Below, piece after piece: positions 52,827 to 61,198 of a stretch of 64,000 nucleotides of DNA (the first letter of the stretch is position 1; each line of letters opens with the position of its first letter). Location of the stretch: NCBI GenBank assembly GCA_023251435.1, contig JAHEYU010000012.1, forward strand, positions 1 through 64,000, in the 5' to 3' direction. The stretch comes from Bacteroidota bacterium. Lineage in GTDB: Bacteria; Bacteroidota; Bacteroidia; Bacteroidales; Prolixibacteraceae. Made by a program: the position numbers and the translations under genes. The notes beneath the pieces are model-generated. The model saw nothing but the letters and a program-made list of their open reading frames with translations, did no database searches and had not been told where the DNA came from.

Positions 52827-53981
52827 TTATATTTCTTTTAAAGCCACCCAGCAACAAGTGTTGTTGTGAAATTCGTTGTTTCCGTTCCTGGTCCTGCCAT
52901 ATTCGCCATAAGTAAAAAAACCTGCCATTGGCACATTGAAAGCTTTTCGTACTCCCTCAACTTCGTCGCCAGCCAATGGCCCGAACTGCGTGAGTCTCCC
53001 AATACAGGAAAATATAAGCAACGCATCTGCTTCGGGCATTTCGTCGTGTTGAATTTTTTCGGCATTGAATTTAACTTCTTCGATAACCTCAAAATCGGGA
53101 GGAAGAGTAAAGCGAACCTTGTCTCCCTCGTGAATGCTGCCAAGAACCGAGACTGATTTATCTTTCCAGTTGAACATACCTACTCCCCGAATAATGGCTT
53201 CACCTTTGTCGCGCGACACACTAAATGCAATACCCATGCCCGAGGGATTGAAAGTTTCTGCTTCTTCAGGCGATAAATTCAAACCCAGGTATTTCAACAC
53301 CATTTCTGCAGCAGGCTTGTTATCAATCTCGTAAACCCAGTTGCCAATGGCTTTTGTAATAATCTTTTCTGTCCCTACAGGTTTTTGTCCGGATGCAGCT
53401 TCACCGGTTGCAATTATTTTATCTCCATCAAATACAAGCATAATGATGCCTCTTTTTGTAAGCAGGTGATTGGTGAAAACCACTGATTCATCAAAAATGA
53501 AATCATCACCGGCACGACCTCCCCAAACGGTCGTACCTTTTCCGGCAACCGATTCAATTGTTCTGATAAGCTGATCTCCCAACAAAGACTCCAATTCTCC
53601 GCGGGCGTAAAAACTGGTAGAAAGAATAATAGTCGGATTTTTAAATCTCCCTTTTGCTTTCTCCGCCATTTCTTTGGCCACCGCTTCAGGTTCTTTATCG
53701 CGGTAATCGTACAGAATTATTTCGAAGTTCGCCGGATTTATATCCATCAACAAAACAGCGATACCCCCGTTTGTGATATCCCCGTCAATAAATTCACCCG
53801 AACTGGTTGCACCAAAAATCTGGATGTTCTTCTGGTCGAGGAGATTACTCACTGCATCAATGTCTTGCTTGATGGAGATAAATACAACGGCGAGGCTTGG
53901 CTTGTAACCATCAGCTATGCTTTGCTCAAGAGCGGTTTTAATCTCTTCTGTTGAATTTCCTTTTATTGATTTTGCTTTCAT
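52827..53981 (-). CDS. FIST N/C-domain sensor protein
   Basis: A 384-residue soluble protein made of FIST_N (about 20-210: YKPSLAVVFISIKQDIDAVS, IFGATSSGEFIDGDI, GIAVLLMDINP, TVWGGRAGDDFIFDESVVF) and FIST_C (about 220-370: AIGNWVYEIDNKPAAEMVLK, LLIFSCIGRLTQFGPLAGDE, MAGFFTYGEYGR, NNTCCWVALKE). FIST proteins sense small molecules; the NosP subgroup binds heme and nitric oxide and works through a co-encoded histidine kinase. Adjacency to a kinase (1 nt) fits that arrangement, though heme binding is not shown by sequence alone. It overlaps a possible small upstream ORF by 4 nt. Confidence 0.92.
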   Translation of the reverse strand: MKAKSIKGNSTEEIKTALEQSIADGYKPSLAVVFISIKQDIDAVSNLLDQKNIQIFGATSSGEFIDGDITNGGIAVLLMDINPANFEIILYDYRDKEPEAVAKEMAEKAKGRFKNPTIILSTSFYARGELESLLGDQLIRTIESVAGKGTTVWGGRAGDDFIFDESVVFTNHLLTKRGIIMLVFDGDKIIATGEAASGQKPVGTEKIITKAIGNWVYEIDNKPAAEMVLKYLGLNLSPEEAETFNPSGMGIAFSVSRDKGEAIIRGVGMFNWKDKSVSVLGSIHEGDKVRFTLPPDFEVIEEVKFNAEKIQHDEMPEADALLIFSCIGRLTQFGPLAGDEVEGVRKAFNVPMAGFFTYGEYGRTRNGNNEFHNNTCCWVALKEI

Positions 53982-54202
53982 AGTAAGTCGAAGTTGGAGG
54001 TATGATGAGTTTTTGTAATAAGTTCTATTTTTTCATGAAGCAGTGGAACCGATTTACGATCATGCCTTATGCACTGTTCAGTAAAATACGTTAAATTACC
54101 ATTTGGGGTTTGTGCCAGCGAGAAGATGGAAGATGTAAAGTATGAAAACACAATAAATGCTGCATAAATATGCAGCGAGATTTGCCTGACGATAATATGC
54201 AT
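53978..54202 (-). CDS. Possible small membrane-anchored protein leading the signalling operon
   Basis: A 74-residue frame, MHIIVRQISLHIYAAFIVFS with a hydrophobic stretch to about residue 30, then a polar tail (GNLTYFTEQCIRHDRKSVPL). Not recognised. In favour: it starts about 75 nt after a good promoter and its stop overlaps the FIST ATG in an ATGA arrangement. Against: short, no known relatives recalled, and it may simply be an open leader. Confidence 0.35.
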   Translation of the reverse strand: MHIIVRQISLHIYAAFIVFSYFTSSIFSLAQTPNGNLTYFTEQCIRHDRKSVPLLHEKIELITKTHHTSNFDLL

Positions 54203-54280
54203 TTTTATATGTAGATTTATTGAAAAATCAATAAAATCGTAGCCTCTCCCTTTCCTAAATCAATTCCTTGTTGTGGCCGA

Positions 54281-54312
54281 AAAATATACATCTGTTTTAA
54301 AATGATTTCAAA
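54281..54312 (-). promoter_or_regulatory. Promoter of the FIST/kinase operon
   Basis: TTTG (54309-54312), a 20-bp spacer and TATATTTT (54281-54288, seven of eight to TAnnTTTG) on the minus strand. Upstream, GTGAGCTAAA occurs twice 15 bp apart (54424-54433 and 54439-54448), a possible regulator-binding direct repeat. Confidence 0.6.
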
Positions 54313-54474
54313 CAAAATGACAATCAATCAATAAAAGATGTTTAAGTCTTAATTTACTGCAACATTGTTTTTTGATTTTTGTTCATGATTATTTATTTCA
54401 GGATGTTACATTGGAAAGTAATTGTGAGCTAAATAGATGTGAGCTAAAAATTGGAAAATAAATTGTTGATTAAA

Positions 54475-54515
54475 AAACAAACCCTCTGAAAACGAATGTT
54501 CCAGAGGGTTTGTTT
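54475..54515. terminator. Bidirectional terminator after tRNA-Thr
   Basis: Perfect 14-bp arms AAACAAACCCTCTG (54475-54488) and CAGAGGGTTTGTTT (54502-54515) with A-rich and T-rich flanks on each side, immediately downstream of the minus-strand tRNA. Confidence 0.9.
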
Positions 54516-54521
54516 TTACGG

Positions 54522-54594
54522 AGCCTCTCATGGGACTCGAACCCACGACCTGCTCATTACGAATGAGCTGCTCTACCAACTGAGCTAAAGAGGC
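54522..54594 (-). tRNA. tRNA-Thr (anticodon CGU)
   Basis: Folds as a complete 73-nt cloverleaf on the minus strand: acceptor GCCTCTT/GAGAGGC, D-arm AGCTCAGTTGGTAGAGC, anticodon arm GCTCATTCGTAATGAGC with CGT at the anticodon position, T-arm GTGGGTTCGAGTCCCAT, discriminator T. CCA is not encoded. It decodes ACG. A terminator follows. Confidence 0.97.
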
Positions 54595-54663
54595 AAAATG
54601 CGGACTTAAAGGTAAAAAGAAAAACCATCCCCGGAGGAATGGTTTTCTTTATTGTGAGTTTTA

Positions 54664-55911
54664 CTATTCGATAATCGAAGGAATCTGCGATGCATTGTAT
54701 TTTCCTTCCTGTAGTTTTTTTCTTATTTCGGCAAATGCCTTGATGGTGTATTCAACATCTTCTAAAGTATGCAAGGCTGTTGGAATCAAACGCAGCATAA
54801 TCAATCCTTTTGGAATAACCGGATAGCCTACTACGGAACAGAAAATGTTGTAGTTCTCGCGAAGGTCCATTACCGCACTTGTTGCTTCGCCAACTCCACC
54901 AGTGAAATAAACCGGGGTAACGCACGAATTGGTGGCGCCTAAATCGAATCCTTGTTCTTTCAATCCGCTCTGCAATGCTCCAACGATATACCAGAGTTTT
55001 TCGCGTAATTCGGGTTTAGTGCGTAAAAGTTCGAGTCTCTTTAATGCTCCGATAACCATAGCCATTGGCAAAGACTTTGCGAAAGTTTGCGAACGCATAT
55101 TGTAACGCAGGTAATTGCAGATATCTTCGTCGCCAGCTACAAAAGCGCCAATTCCGGCCATCGATTTGGCAAATGTTCCAAAGAGCAAGTCAATTTTGTC
55201 GGATACCCCGAAATGTTCGGCAGTTCCGGCGCCGGTTGCACCCATTGTTCCGAAACCGTGAGCATCGTCAACAAGCAAACGGAAATTGAATTCATCTTTG
55301 AATTTGGCAACTTCATCCAGTTTCCCAAGGTCGCCCGACATTCCGAATACGCCTTCAGTAATTACTAAAATACCACCTTTTTGTTTTTCGGCTAGACGAG
55401 TTGCCTTTTGTAACATATTACGGAGGCTTTCCATGTTATTGTGGGCATATACAAAACGTTTACCCATGTGCAGGCGAACACCATCAAGGATACAGGCATG
55501 CGATTCAGAATCGTAAACAATTACGTCGTTGCGGCCACAAACTGCATCAATAATCGAAACCATTCCCTGATAACCAAAATTCAGAAGGAATGCATCTTGC
55601 TTTCCAACAAATTCGGCAAGGTTTTGCTCCAGTTCTTCGTGTTTGCTGGTTTGTCCCGACATCATTCTGGCTCCCATCGGATAGGCCAGACCCCAATCGG
55701 CAGAAGCCTGTGCATCAGCTTCCCTAACTTCCGGATGATTTGCAAGTCCGATATAATTATTCAGGCTCCAAACCAATACTTCTTTCCCTCTGAACTTCAT
55801 TCTAGTACCAATTTCGCCTTCCAGTTTAGGGAATGCAAAATATCCGTGGGCCTGTTTCATATACTTTCCCAGGTCGCCCAGGTTGTTTCTTAGCTTCTCA
55901 AAAATATCCAC
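54664..55911 (-). CDS. Alpha-oxoamine synthase (serine palmitoyltransferase/KBL family)
   Basis: A 415-residue PLP enzyme that condenses an amino acid with an acyl thioester. Start MDIFEKLRNNLGDLGKYMKQ, YFAFPKLEGEIGTRMKFRGK, then SLNNYIGLANHPEVREADAQ, YDSESHACILDG, the Asp-x-x-His motif LLVDDAHGFGTMG and PLP Lys in LLFGTFAKSMAGIGAF. This subgroup, with its FPKLEG N-terminus, is usually distinct from the classical Bacteroides SPT. I recall it as close to the cysteate acyltransferase of sulfonolipid (capnine) synthesis in Flavobacterium, important for gliding. Alternatives: SPT or KBL. A textbook promoter precedes it. Confidence 0.85.
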   Translation of the reverse strand: MDIFEKLRNNLGDLGKYMKQAHGYFAFPKLEGEIGTRMKFRGKEVLVWSLNNYIGLANHPEVREADAQASADWGLAYPMGARMMSGQTSKHEELEQNLAEFVGKQDAFLLNFGYQGMVSIIDAVCGRNDVIVYDSESHACILDGVRLHMGKRFVYAHNNMESLRNMLQKATRLAEKQKGGILVITEGVFGMSGDLGKLDEVAKFKDEFNFRLLVDDAHGFGTMGATGAGTAEHFGVSDKIDLLFGTFAKSMAGIGAFVAGDEDICNYLRYNMRSQTFAKSLPMAMVIGALKRLELLRTKPELREKLWYIVGALQSGLKEQGFDLGATNSCVTPVYFTGGVGEATSAVMDLRENYNIFCSVVGYPVIPKGLIMLRLIPTALHTLEDVEYTIKAFAEIRKKLQEGKYNASQIPSIIE

Positions 55912-55937
55912 TTTATCAGGTTTTTAAATTAACATTG

Positions 55938-55968
55938 CAAATGTAATTTTTTTTAATAAGTCTGCAAA
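55938..55968 (-). promoter_or_regulatory. Consensus promoter of the alpha-oxoamine synthase gene
   Basis: TTTG (55965-55968), exactly 19 bp, then TACATTTG (55938-55945) on the minus strand: a complete match to the Bacteroidota housekeeping promoter. Confidence 0.9.
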
Positions 55969-56046
55969 TTTGTTAATTTATACTAAACAGGATTGCAATC
56001 CGGAGAAAACATTCTAATTTTCGGCCGATAAATTTCGATAAAAATG

Positions 56047-56054
56047 TATATTTG
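56047..56054 (+). promoter_or_regulatory. -7 box of bamD directly before the start codon
   Basis: TATATTTG matches TAnnTTTG fully. Expected transcription start is near 56058-56061, which is at or a few bases ahead of the candidate ATGs (56059, 56065, 56071). The mRNA would be leaderless or nearly so; starts at or before 56044 are excluded. Confidence 0.65.
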
Positions 56055-56064
56055 CGCCATGTTA

Positions 56065-56877
56065 ATGAAAATGAGAAATTTCGCACCCATAGCCATTGTT
56101 TTTGTTCTGCTTTTAAGTTCTTGCAACGATTATAGTAAGATCGTAAAAAGTACCGACTACGAATTCAAGTATAAAAAATCACTTGAGTATTACGAAGAAG
56201 GTGAATTTGTCCGTTCTTCGACCCTGCTTAAAGAACTACTTAATATTTACAGAGGTACCAGTCGTGCCGACAAGGTGTATTATTTTTACGCGAAAAGTCA
56301 GTTTGGCATGAAGGATTACATGATGGCCGGACATTATTTCAAGACATTGGTTAAAGAATTTCCGCGAAGCGAATATGCCGAAGAATCACAATTCATGGTA
56401 GGTTATTGCTTTTATCTGGATTCTCCCAGTCCGAGACTCGACCAGGGGGTAACTCAAAATGCCATTGATGCCTTGCAGCTGTTTATTAATTTGTATCCTA
56501 AATCAGCCAGGGGCGAAGAGGCCAACCGTTTGATTATTGAATTACGCGATAAATTGGTTTATAAATCATATTTGAGCGGAAAACTTTACTTCGATCTAAA
56601 CAATTATAAGGCAGCGGTGGTTGCTTTAAATTCGTCGCTGAAAGAATTTCCGGACACAAAATACCGCGAAGAATTAATGTATATGATGGTTAAAGCAAGA
56701 TATTTACTTGCTGTTAACAGTGTTGAAGAAAAAAAGCGTGAGCGATTGAGTTCTGCTTTGGATGAATATTTTACCTTTGTCGATGAATATCCGGAAAGCA
56801 AATTCCGGAAAGAGGTTGAAAGGTATTATTCGACTACCGCAAAATTGTTGAATTATAAAGGTGATTCTAATTTATAG
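56065..56877 (+). CDS. bamD: Outer-membrane assembly factor BamD
   Basis: Lipoprotein of the BAM complex that helps fold beta-barrel proteins into the outer membrane. 270 residues from this start. The lipobox is VLLLSSCNDYS; TPR repeats follow (FKYKKSLEYYEEGEFVRSST, KVYYFYAKSQFGMKDYMMAG, YAEESQFMVGYCFY, NAIDALQLFINLYPKSARGE). It heads the conserved run with rpoZ (5 nt later), coaBC, a DUF4835 gene and recN. The start is chosen downstream of the -7 box; Met at 56059 or 56071 is also possible. Confidence 0.92.
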   Translation: MKMRNFAPIAIVFVLLLSSCNDYSKIVKSTDYEFKYKKSLEYYEEGEFVRSSTLLKELLNIYRGTSRADKVYYFYAKSQFGMKDYMMAGHYFKTLVKEFPRSEYAEESQFMVGYCFYLDSPSPRLDQGVTQNAIDALQLFINLYPKSARGEEANRLIIELRDKLVYKSYLSGKLYFDLNNYKAAVVALNSSLKEFPDTKYREELMYMMVKARYLLAVNSVEEKKRERLSSALDEYFTFVDEYPESKFRKEVERYYSTTAKLLNYKGDSNL

Positions 56878-56882
56878 ATAAT

Positions 56883-57221
56883 ATGGATTTTAAGAAAACA
56901 AAAGCAGAAACAACGACTATTTCAAGAGATTTAAGAGAATTGGAAAGCCGGACAGGAAACATTTACGAAACAGTAATGATTTTGGCAAAGCGTTCAAATC
57001 AGATTTCATCTGAAATGAAAGAAGAATTGAGCCAGAAACTTCAGGAGTTCGCTTCCTACACCGATAATCTGGAAGAAGTTTTTGAAAATCGCGAGCAAAT
57101 CGAAATTTCAAAATACTATGAAAGACTTCCAAAACCAACTTTGATTGCTTACGAGGAATTCGTACTCGATCAGATTTATCATCGCAATCCTGCCAAGGAA
57201 AACCGCAACAAAGAATTATAA
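56883..57221 (+). CDS. rpoZ: RNA polymerase omega subunit, Bacteroidota type
   Basis: A 112-residue omega subunit that helps assemble and stabilise RNA polymerase. The omega core is TGNIYETVMILAKRSNQIS (helix that lies on beta-prime). The N-terminal helix (KTKAETTTISRDLRELESR) and the C-terminal acidic/aromatic tail (KYYERLPKPTLIAYEEFVLD) are typical of the phylum. It sits between bamD and coaBC, as in many relatives. Confidence 0.9.
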   Translation: MDFKKTKAETTTISRDLRELESRTGNIYETVMILAKRSNQISSEMKEELSQKLQEFASYTDNLEEVFENREQIEISKYYERLPKPTLIAYEEFVLDQIYHRNPAKENRNKEL

Positions 57222-57232
57222 TACAAGCCTTT

Positions 57233-58456
57233 ATGAGGCTATCAGGAAAACATATCGTTCTCGGGGTTACCGGAAGTATAGCTGCCTACAAGGCAGCTTA
57301 TCTTTTAAGGGGCCTTGTGAAAGAAGGGGCCGAGGTTCAGGTGGTGATGACTCCTTCAGCAAAAGAGTTCATTACGCCTGTTACTATGTCGGCCTTATCG
57401 GGGAAACCGGTGGCTTCTGATTTTTTTTCAGCCAACGACGGTACCTGGTATTCGCATGTGGATATGGGACAATGGGCCGATTTGATGCTCATCGCTCCCG
57501 CAACCGCGTCCACTCTTGGTAAAATGGCCAATGCGATATGCGATAATCTGCTTATAACTACTTATTTATCAGCAAAATGTCAGGTGATGATTGCACCTGC
57601 AATGGATCTTGATATGTTCAGGCATCCCGCTAATTTGCGTAATATTGAGATATTGCGTTCTTACGGTAACCTGATTATTGAACCTGGCGAAGGTGCTTTA
57701 GCAAGTGGCCTGCACGGAAAAGGCCGCATGGAAGAACCGGAAAATATTGTTGAAGAGGTAGTTAAATTCTTCAGTCAAAAAAAAAAATTACTGAATAAAC
57801 ATTTTCTCGTCACTGCCGGTCCAACCTACGAGAAAATAGATCCTGTGCGCTTTATCGGGAATTATTCTTCAGGAAAAATGGGTTATGCCATTGCCAGCGA
57901 GCTTTGTTTGGCAGGTGCAAAAGTAACACTTGTGTCAGGGCCTGTCGAAATTAAAAATACAAATCCTGAAATTCAGTTGATTCCTGTTGAATCGGCCAAA
58001 CAGATGCACGAAAAATGTGTCAGTATCTTTCCTGAAACCGATGGAGCTGTGATGTGTGCAGCAGTTGCAGATTTTACTCCCGTATCATTTTCCGGTTCAA
58101 AAATAAAAAGAGAGAAAGACGATCTGGTCATTCATCTTAAACCTACCATTGATATTGCAGGTGATTTAGGTCTTTTGAAATCTGAAGATCAGATTCTTGT
58201 TGGCTTTGCGCTCGAAACCAATGATGAACTTTCGAACGCGTTTTTGAAACTGCAGAGGAAAAATCTTGACCTTATTGTGCTCAATTCGCTGAATGACACC
58301 GGAGCTGGATTTGGAGTTGACACCAATAAAATAACATTGATCGGGAAAGACAATATTCCGGCGTTTTTCGAGTTAAAATCAAAGACTGAAGTTGCGGCAG
58401 ATATTGTTTCTGCAATTGTTTCTGAAATGGAGAAAAAGGGAAAAATTCAGGCGTAA
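57233..58456 (+). CDS. coaBC: Bifunctional phosphopantothenoylcysteine decarboxylase/ligase
   Basis: Two steps of coenzyme A synthesis in the cytoplasm. N-terminal CoaC (about 1-180): flavin fold VTGSIAAYKAAYLLR, catalytic-His region YSHVDMGQWADLMLIAPATA, and PAMDLDMFRHPANLRN. C-terminal CoaB (about 188-407): VTAGPTYEKIDPVRFIGNYS, SGKMGYAIASELCLAGA, KIKREKDDLVIHLKPT with the active-site Lys region, and VGFALETND. Full-length, 407 residues. Gap of 11 nt from rpoZ. Confidence 0.96.
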   Translation: MRLSGKHIVLGVTGSIAAYKAAYLLRGLVKEGAEVQVVMTPSAKEFITPVTMSALSGKPVASDFFSANDGTWYSHVDMGQWADLMLIAPATASTLGKMANAICDNLLITTYLSAKCQVMIAPAMDLDMFRHPANLRNIEILRSYGNLIIEPGEGALASGLHGKGRMEEPENIVEEVVKFFSQKKKLLNKHFLVTAGPTYEKIDPVRFIGNYSSGKMGYAIASELCLAGAKVTLVSGPVEIKNTNPEIQLIPVESAKQMHEKCVSIFPETDGAVMCAAVADFTPVSFSGSKIKREKDDLVIHLKPTIDIAGDLGLLKSEDQILVGFALETNDELSNAFLKLQRKNLDLIVLNSLNDTGAGFGVDTNKITLIGKDNIPAFFELKSKTEVAADIVSAIVSEMEKKGKIQA

Positions 58457-58479
58457 TTAATTTTTCAGATAAAACCGGT

Positions 58480-59385
58480 ATGAAGAGAATTTGGTTATTC
58501 ATCGTTGTTTTACTTGTTGCCCACTCGTTGCAGGCACAGGAACTACGTTGCAATATTAGCATATCTGCCACGAAAATTCAGGGAGCCAACAGAACTGTTT
58601 TCGAAACCATGCAATCTGATTTGTATGAGTTTATGAATAACCGTAAATGGACCGAGCATCAATATTCAATGGATGAGCGGATTGAGTGTAGCTTTTTTAT
58701 TAATCTTGAAGAGCAGATCTCTTCCGACGAGTTTAAAGGAAGCATTCAGGTACAGGTTCGCCGTCCGGTATTCAGTTCGTCGTACGAAACTGTTTTGCTG
58801 AATATCAAAGACAAAGATTTTCATGCAAAATATGTTGAATATCAAACCCTTGAGTTTAACGAAAGCTCGAACAAGGACAATTTGACAAACATATTGGCCT
58901 TTTATGCCTACATTATTTTAGGTATCGATTACGATTCGTTTTATCCTGAAGGTGGAACCGAATATTACCAAAAGGCACAGGCCATCGTCAATAACTCTCA
59001 GAATGCCCGCGAAAAGGGATGGAAATCATTCGAAAGTGAGCGTAACAGGTATTGGCTTGTTGAAAATATTATGAATAAATCGTATTCAGGATTCAGATCT
59101 TGTATTTACCAGTATCACCGTCAAGGTCTTGATATTATGAGTGATAAATCGCCGGAAGGTAGAAATGTAATTGCGGAATCGCTGAAATCGATTCAAAAAG
59201 TATTCAGGGCGCGTCCGTCGCTATATATTTTGCAGGTGTTTTTTGATGCAAAATCAGATGAGTTGGTTAATATATTTTCGAAATCTTTCCCCGACGAGCG
59301 AAATCGTGTAAGCGTAATTCTAAATGAATGCGATCCGTCGAACGGAAGTAAATACGAAAAAATACTCAAATCGGAGGGTCTATAA
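58480..59385 (+). CDS. DUF4835 (PorD-like) exported protein
   Basis: A 301-residue protein with signal MKRIWLFIVVLLVAHSLQAQ and a mature start ELRCNISISATKIQGANRTV typical of DUF4835. Later blocks: MDERIECSFFINLEEQISSD, YIILGIDYDSFYPEGGTEYY, SPEGRNVIAESLKSIQKVFR and a conserved C-terminus RVSVILNECDPSNGSKYEKI. Members are annotated as the type IX secretion protein PorD; I follow that with caution. It lies between coaBC and recN, a conserved order in the phylum. Confidence 0.85.
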   Translation: MKRIWLFIVVLLVAHSLQAQELRCNISISATKIQGANRTVFETMQSDLYEFMNNRKWTEHQYSMDERIECSFFINLEEQISSDEFKGSIQVQVRRPVFSSSYETVLLNIKDKDFHAKYVEYQTLEFNESSNKDNLTNILAFYAYIILGIDYDSFYPEGGTEYYQKAQAIVNNSQNAREKGWKSFESERNRYWLVENIMNKSYSGFRSCIYQYHRQGLDIMSDKSPEGRNVIAESLKSIQKVFRARPSLYILQVFFDAKSDELVNIFSKSFPDERNRVSVILNECDPSNGSKYEKILKSEGL

Positions 59386-59465
59386 ATTTTGAATAAACGA
59401 TTATCTTTATCGGCGAAATGGTAGTAGTTCCTGCTATCCGTAAAGAACCTTTTTGAATTAATCCT

Positions 59466-61118
59466 GTGTTAAAATCACTGTCAATAAAAAATTATGCTCT
59501 CATTGATTCGCTGAATGTTGAATTTAGCAGTGATCTCAATATCCTTACCGGCGAAACCGGTGCAGGTAAATCTATTTTGCTTGGGGCAATCGGATTGATA
59601 ATCGGACAGCGTGCAGATTTGTCGGTTTTGCGCGATAAATCAGAAAAATGTACTGCTGAAGGAATTTTTGAAATCAGAAATTACGGACTTCATGGCTTCT
59701 TTACTGAGAATGAACTCGACTATGAAGATGTGACAATTCTTCGCCGCGAAATAACTCCTTTGGGCAAATCCAGGGCATTTATCAACGATACGCCAGTCAA
59801 TGTTAAAGTACTGCACGATCTTGGCATTAAACTGATTGATATTCACTCCCAACATCAGAATCTGGAACTGAACGAAAAACATTACCAGTTACGGTTGGTT
59901 GATTTGGTTGCCGGAAACGAAGAACTACTAAAAAAATACGGCGAAGTTTTCCGGAAATACCTTTCGCTTCAGGAAGAACTGAAAAGAACCCTTTTATTAT
60001 CAACGCAGTCGAAAAAGGACCTTGATTATTTCGAATTTCAGTTTAAACAACTGGCCGAGGCAAAATTGATTGAGAATGAGCAGGAAATTTTGGAAATTCA
60101 GCTTGAAAAACTTACCCACGCCGAAGAGATAAAAGCTGTTTTTGGTAAGGTCAGTCAGGTACTTGCCGAAGACGACCGTTCTGTTTTGTCGGTTTTGAAA
60201 GAAAATCTGAATAACCTGACTAAATTACGGACAGTACTTCCTGAGTCGGAGTTGATTTTTAACCGCCTTGAATCGGTTTACATCGAGCTGAAGGATATTG
60301 CTGCCGAGTCGTCAGTAATTGCTGATAAAACAGAAAACGATCCCGATAAAATTGATCATGTAAATCAACGTCTTGACCTGATATATACGCTTCAACAAAA
60401 ACACAGAGTTGCTTCGGTGAATGAACTCCTCCAGATTCAGGAAGAATTGAATGCGAAAATTGAACAGATTGGTTCGTACGATCATGAAATTGAGCGGATT
60501 CGTAAGGATATTCTTGAGCAGAACACTACATTGACTGCCCTGGCCGCGGAAATGAGCAAGAGACGATCTTCGGTTAGCCGTCAGATTGAAATGAAAGTGA
60601 TTGAAGTATTGCAAAACCTTGGCATTCCGAATGCAGCCTTTAAACTTAAATTCGAAAAATTAACTGATTTTTCAGGTACTGGCCTTGATGAAATTAGCTT
60701 CATGTTTTCGGCCAATAAAAGTCAGGAATTGCAGGAAATTGCAAAAGTCGCTTCAGGAGGTGAAATGTCGCGGTTAATGTTGGCTGTAAAAACCTTAATT
60801 ACTGATACTAAATCGTTGCCAACCATTATTTTTGATGAAATAGATACTGGAGTGTCGGGCGAAGTGGCTGTTAAAATGGGTCTCATTCTAGCGCAGATGG
60901 CAGAAACTGTTCAGGTGCTGAATATTACTCATTTACCACAAATAGCAGCCAAAGGGCAGCATCATTACAAGGTTTTTAAGTTCGATCAAAACGAACAAAC
61001 TTACACCTCCATCCGGAAACTCACTGATCAGGAAAGAATTGAAGAAATTGCCCAAATGCTGAGTGGTGACAATTTTTCGTCAACAGCAATGGAAACTGCC
61101 CGGGAATTGTTGCAGTAA
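59466..61118 (+). CDS. recN: DNA repair protein RecN
   Basis: SMC-like ATPase for double-strand break repair, 550 residues. Walker A GETGAGKSILLGAIGLIIG is near the N-terminus. Two long coiled-coil arms (about 155-370) follow, then the ABC signature VASGGEMSRLMLAVK, Walker B LPTIIFDEIDTGVSG, and NITHLPQIAAKGQHHYKVF. It starts with GTG at 59466 (MLKSLSIKNYALIDSLNVEF), as the conserved N-terminus allows no later start. Last of the bamD-rpoZ-coaBC-DUF4835-recN group. Confidence 0.96.
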   Translation: MLKSLSIKNYALIDSLNVEFSSDLNILTGETGAGKSILLGAIGLIIGQRADLSVLRDKSEKCTAEGIFEIRNYGLHGFFTENELDYEDVTILRREITPLGKSRAFINDTPVNVKVLHDLGIKLIDIHSQHQNLELNEKHYQLRLVDLVAGNEELLKKYGEVFRKYLSLQEELKRTLLLSTQSKKDLDYFEFQFKQLAEAKLIENEQEILEIQLEKLTHAEEIKAVFGKVSQVLAEDDRSVLSVLKENLNNLTKLRTVLPESELIFNRLESVYIELKDIAAESSVIADKTENDPDKIDHVNQRLDLIYTLQQKHRVASVNELLQIQEELNAKIEQIGSYDHEIERIRKDILEQNTTLTALAAEMSKRRSSVSRQIEMKVIEVLQNLGIPNAAFKLKFEKLTDFSGTGLDEISFMFSANKSQELQEIAKVASGGEMSRLMLAVKTLITDTKSLPTIIFDEIDTGVSGEVAVKMGLILAQMAETVQVLNITHLPQIAAKGQHHYKVFKFDQNEQTYTSIRKLTDQERIEEIAQMLSGDNFSSTAMETARELLQ

Positions 61119-61139
61119 AACAGGGGATTTTTGTTTTAA

Positions 61140-61181
61140 GATTTGCCAAATCAAGATAGATTTGTTAGTTTTATGAACTAA
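61140..61181. promoter_or_regulatory. Two inverted repeats upstream of the AbiE-type pair
   Basis: GATTTG-C-CAAATC (61140-61152, perfect) and TTAGTT-TTATG-AACTAA (61165-61181, perfect arms). They lie 18-60 bp before the antitoxin ATG at 61199. AbiEi antitoxins repress their own promoter by binding inverted repeats, so these are candidate operators. Confidence 0.5.
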
Positions 61182-61198
61182 AGATATTAATAATACCT

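Noticed and set aside
54203-54470. Riboswitch or leader RNA upstream of the FIST operon
   Set aside because: AT-rich, with a promoter and a short direct repeat but no convincing conserved stem set.
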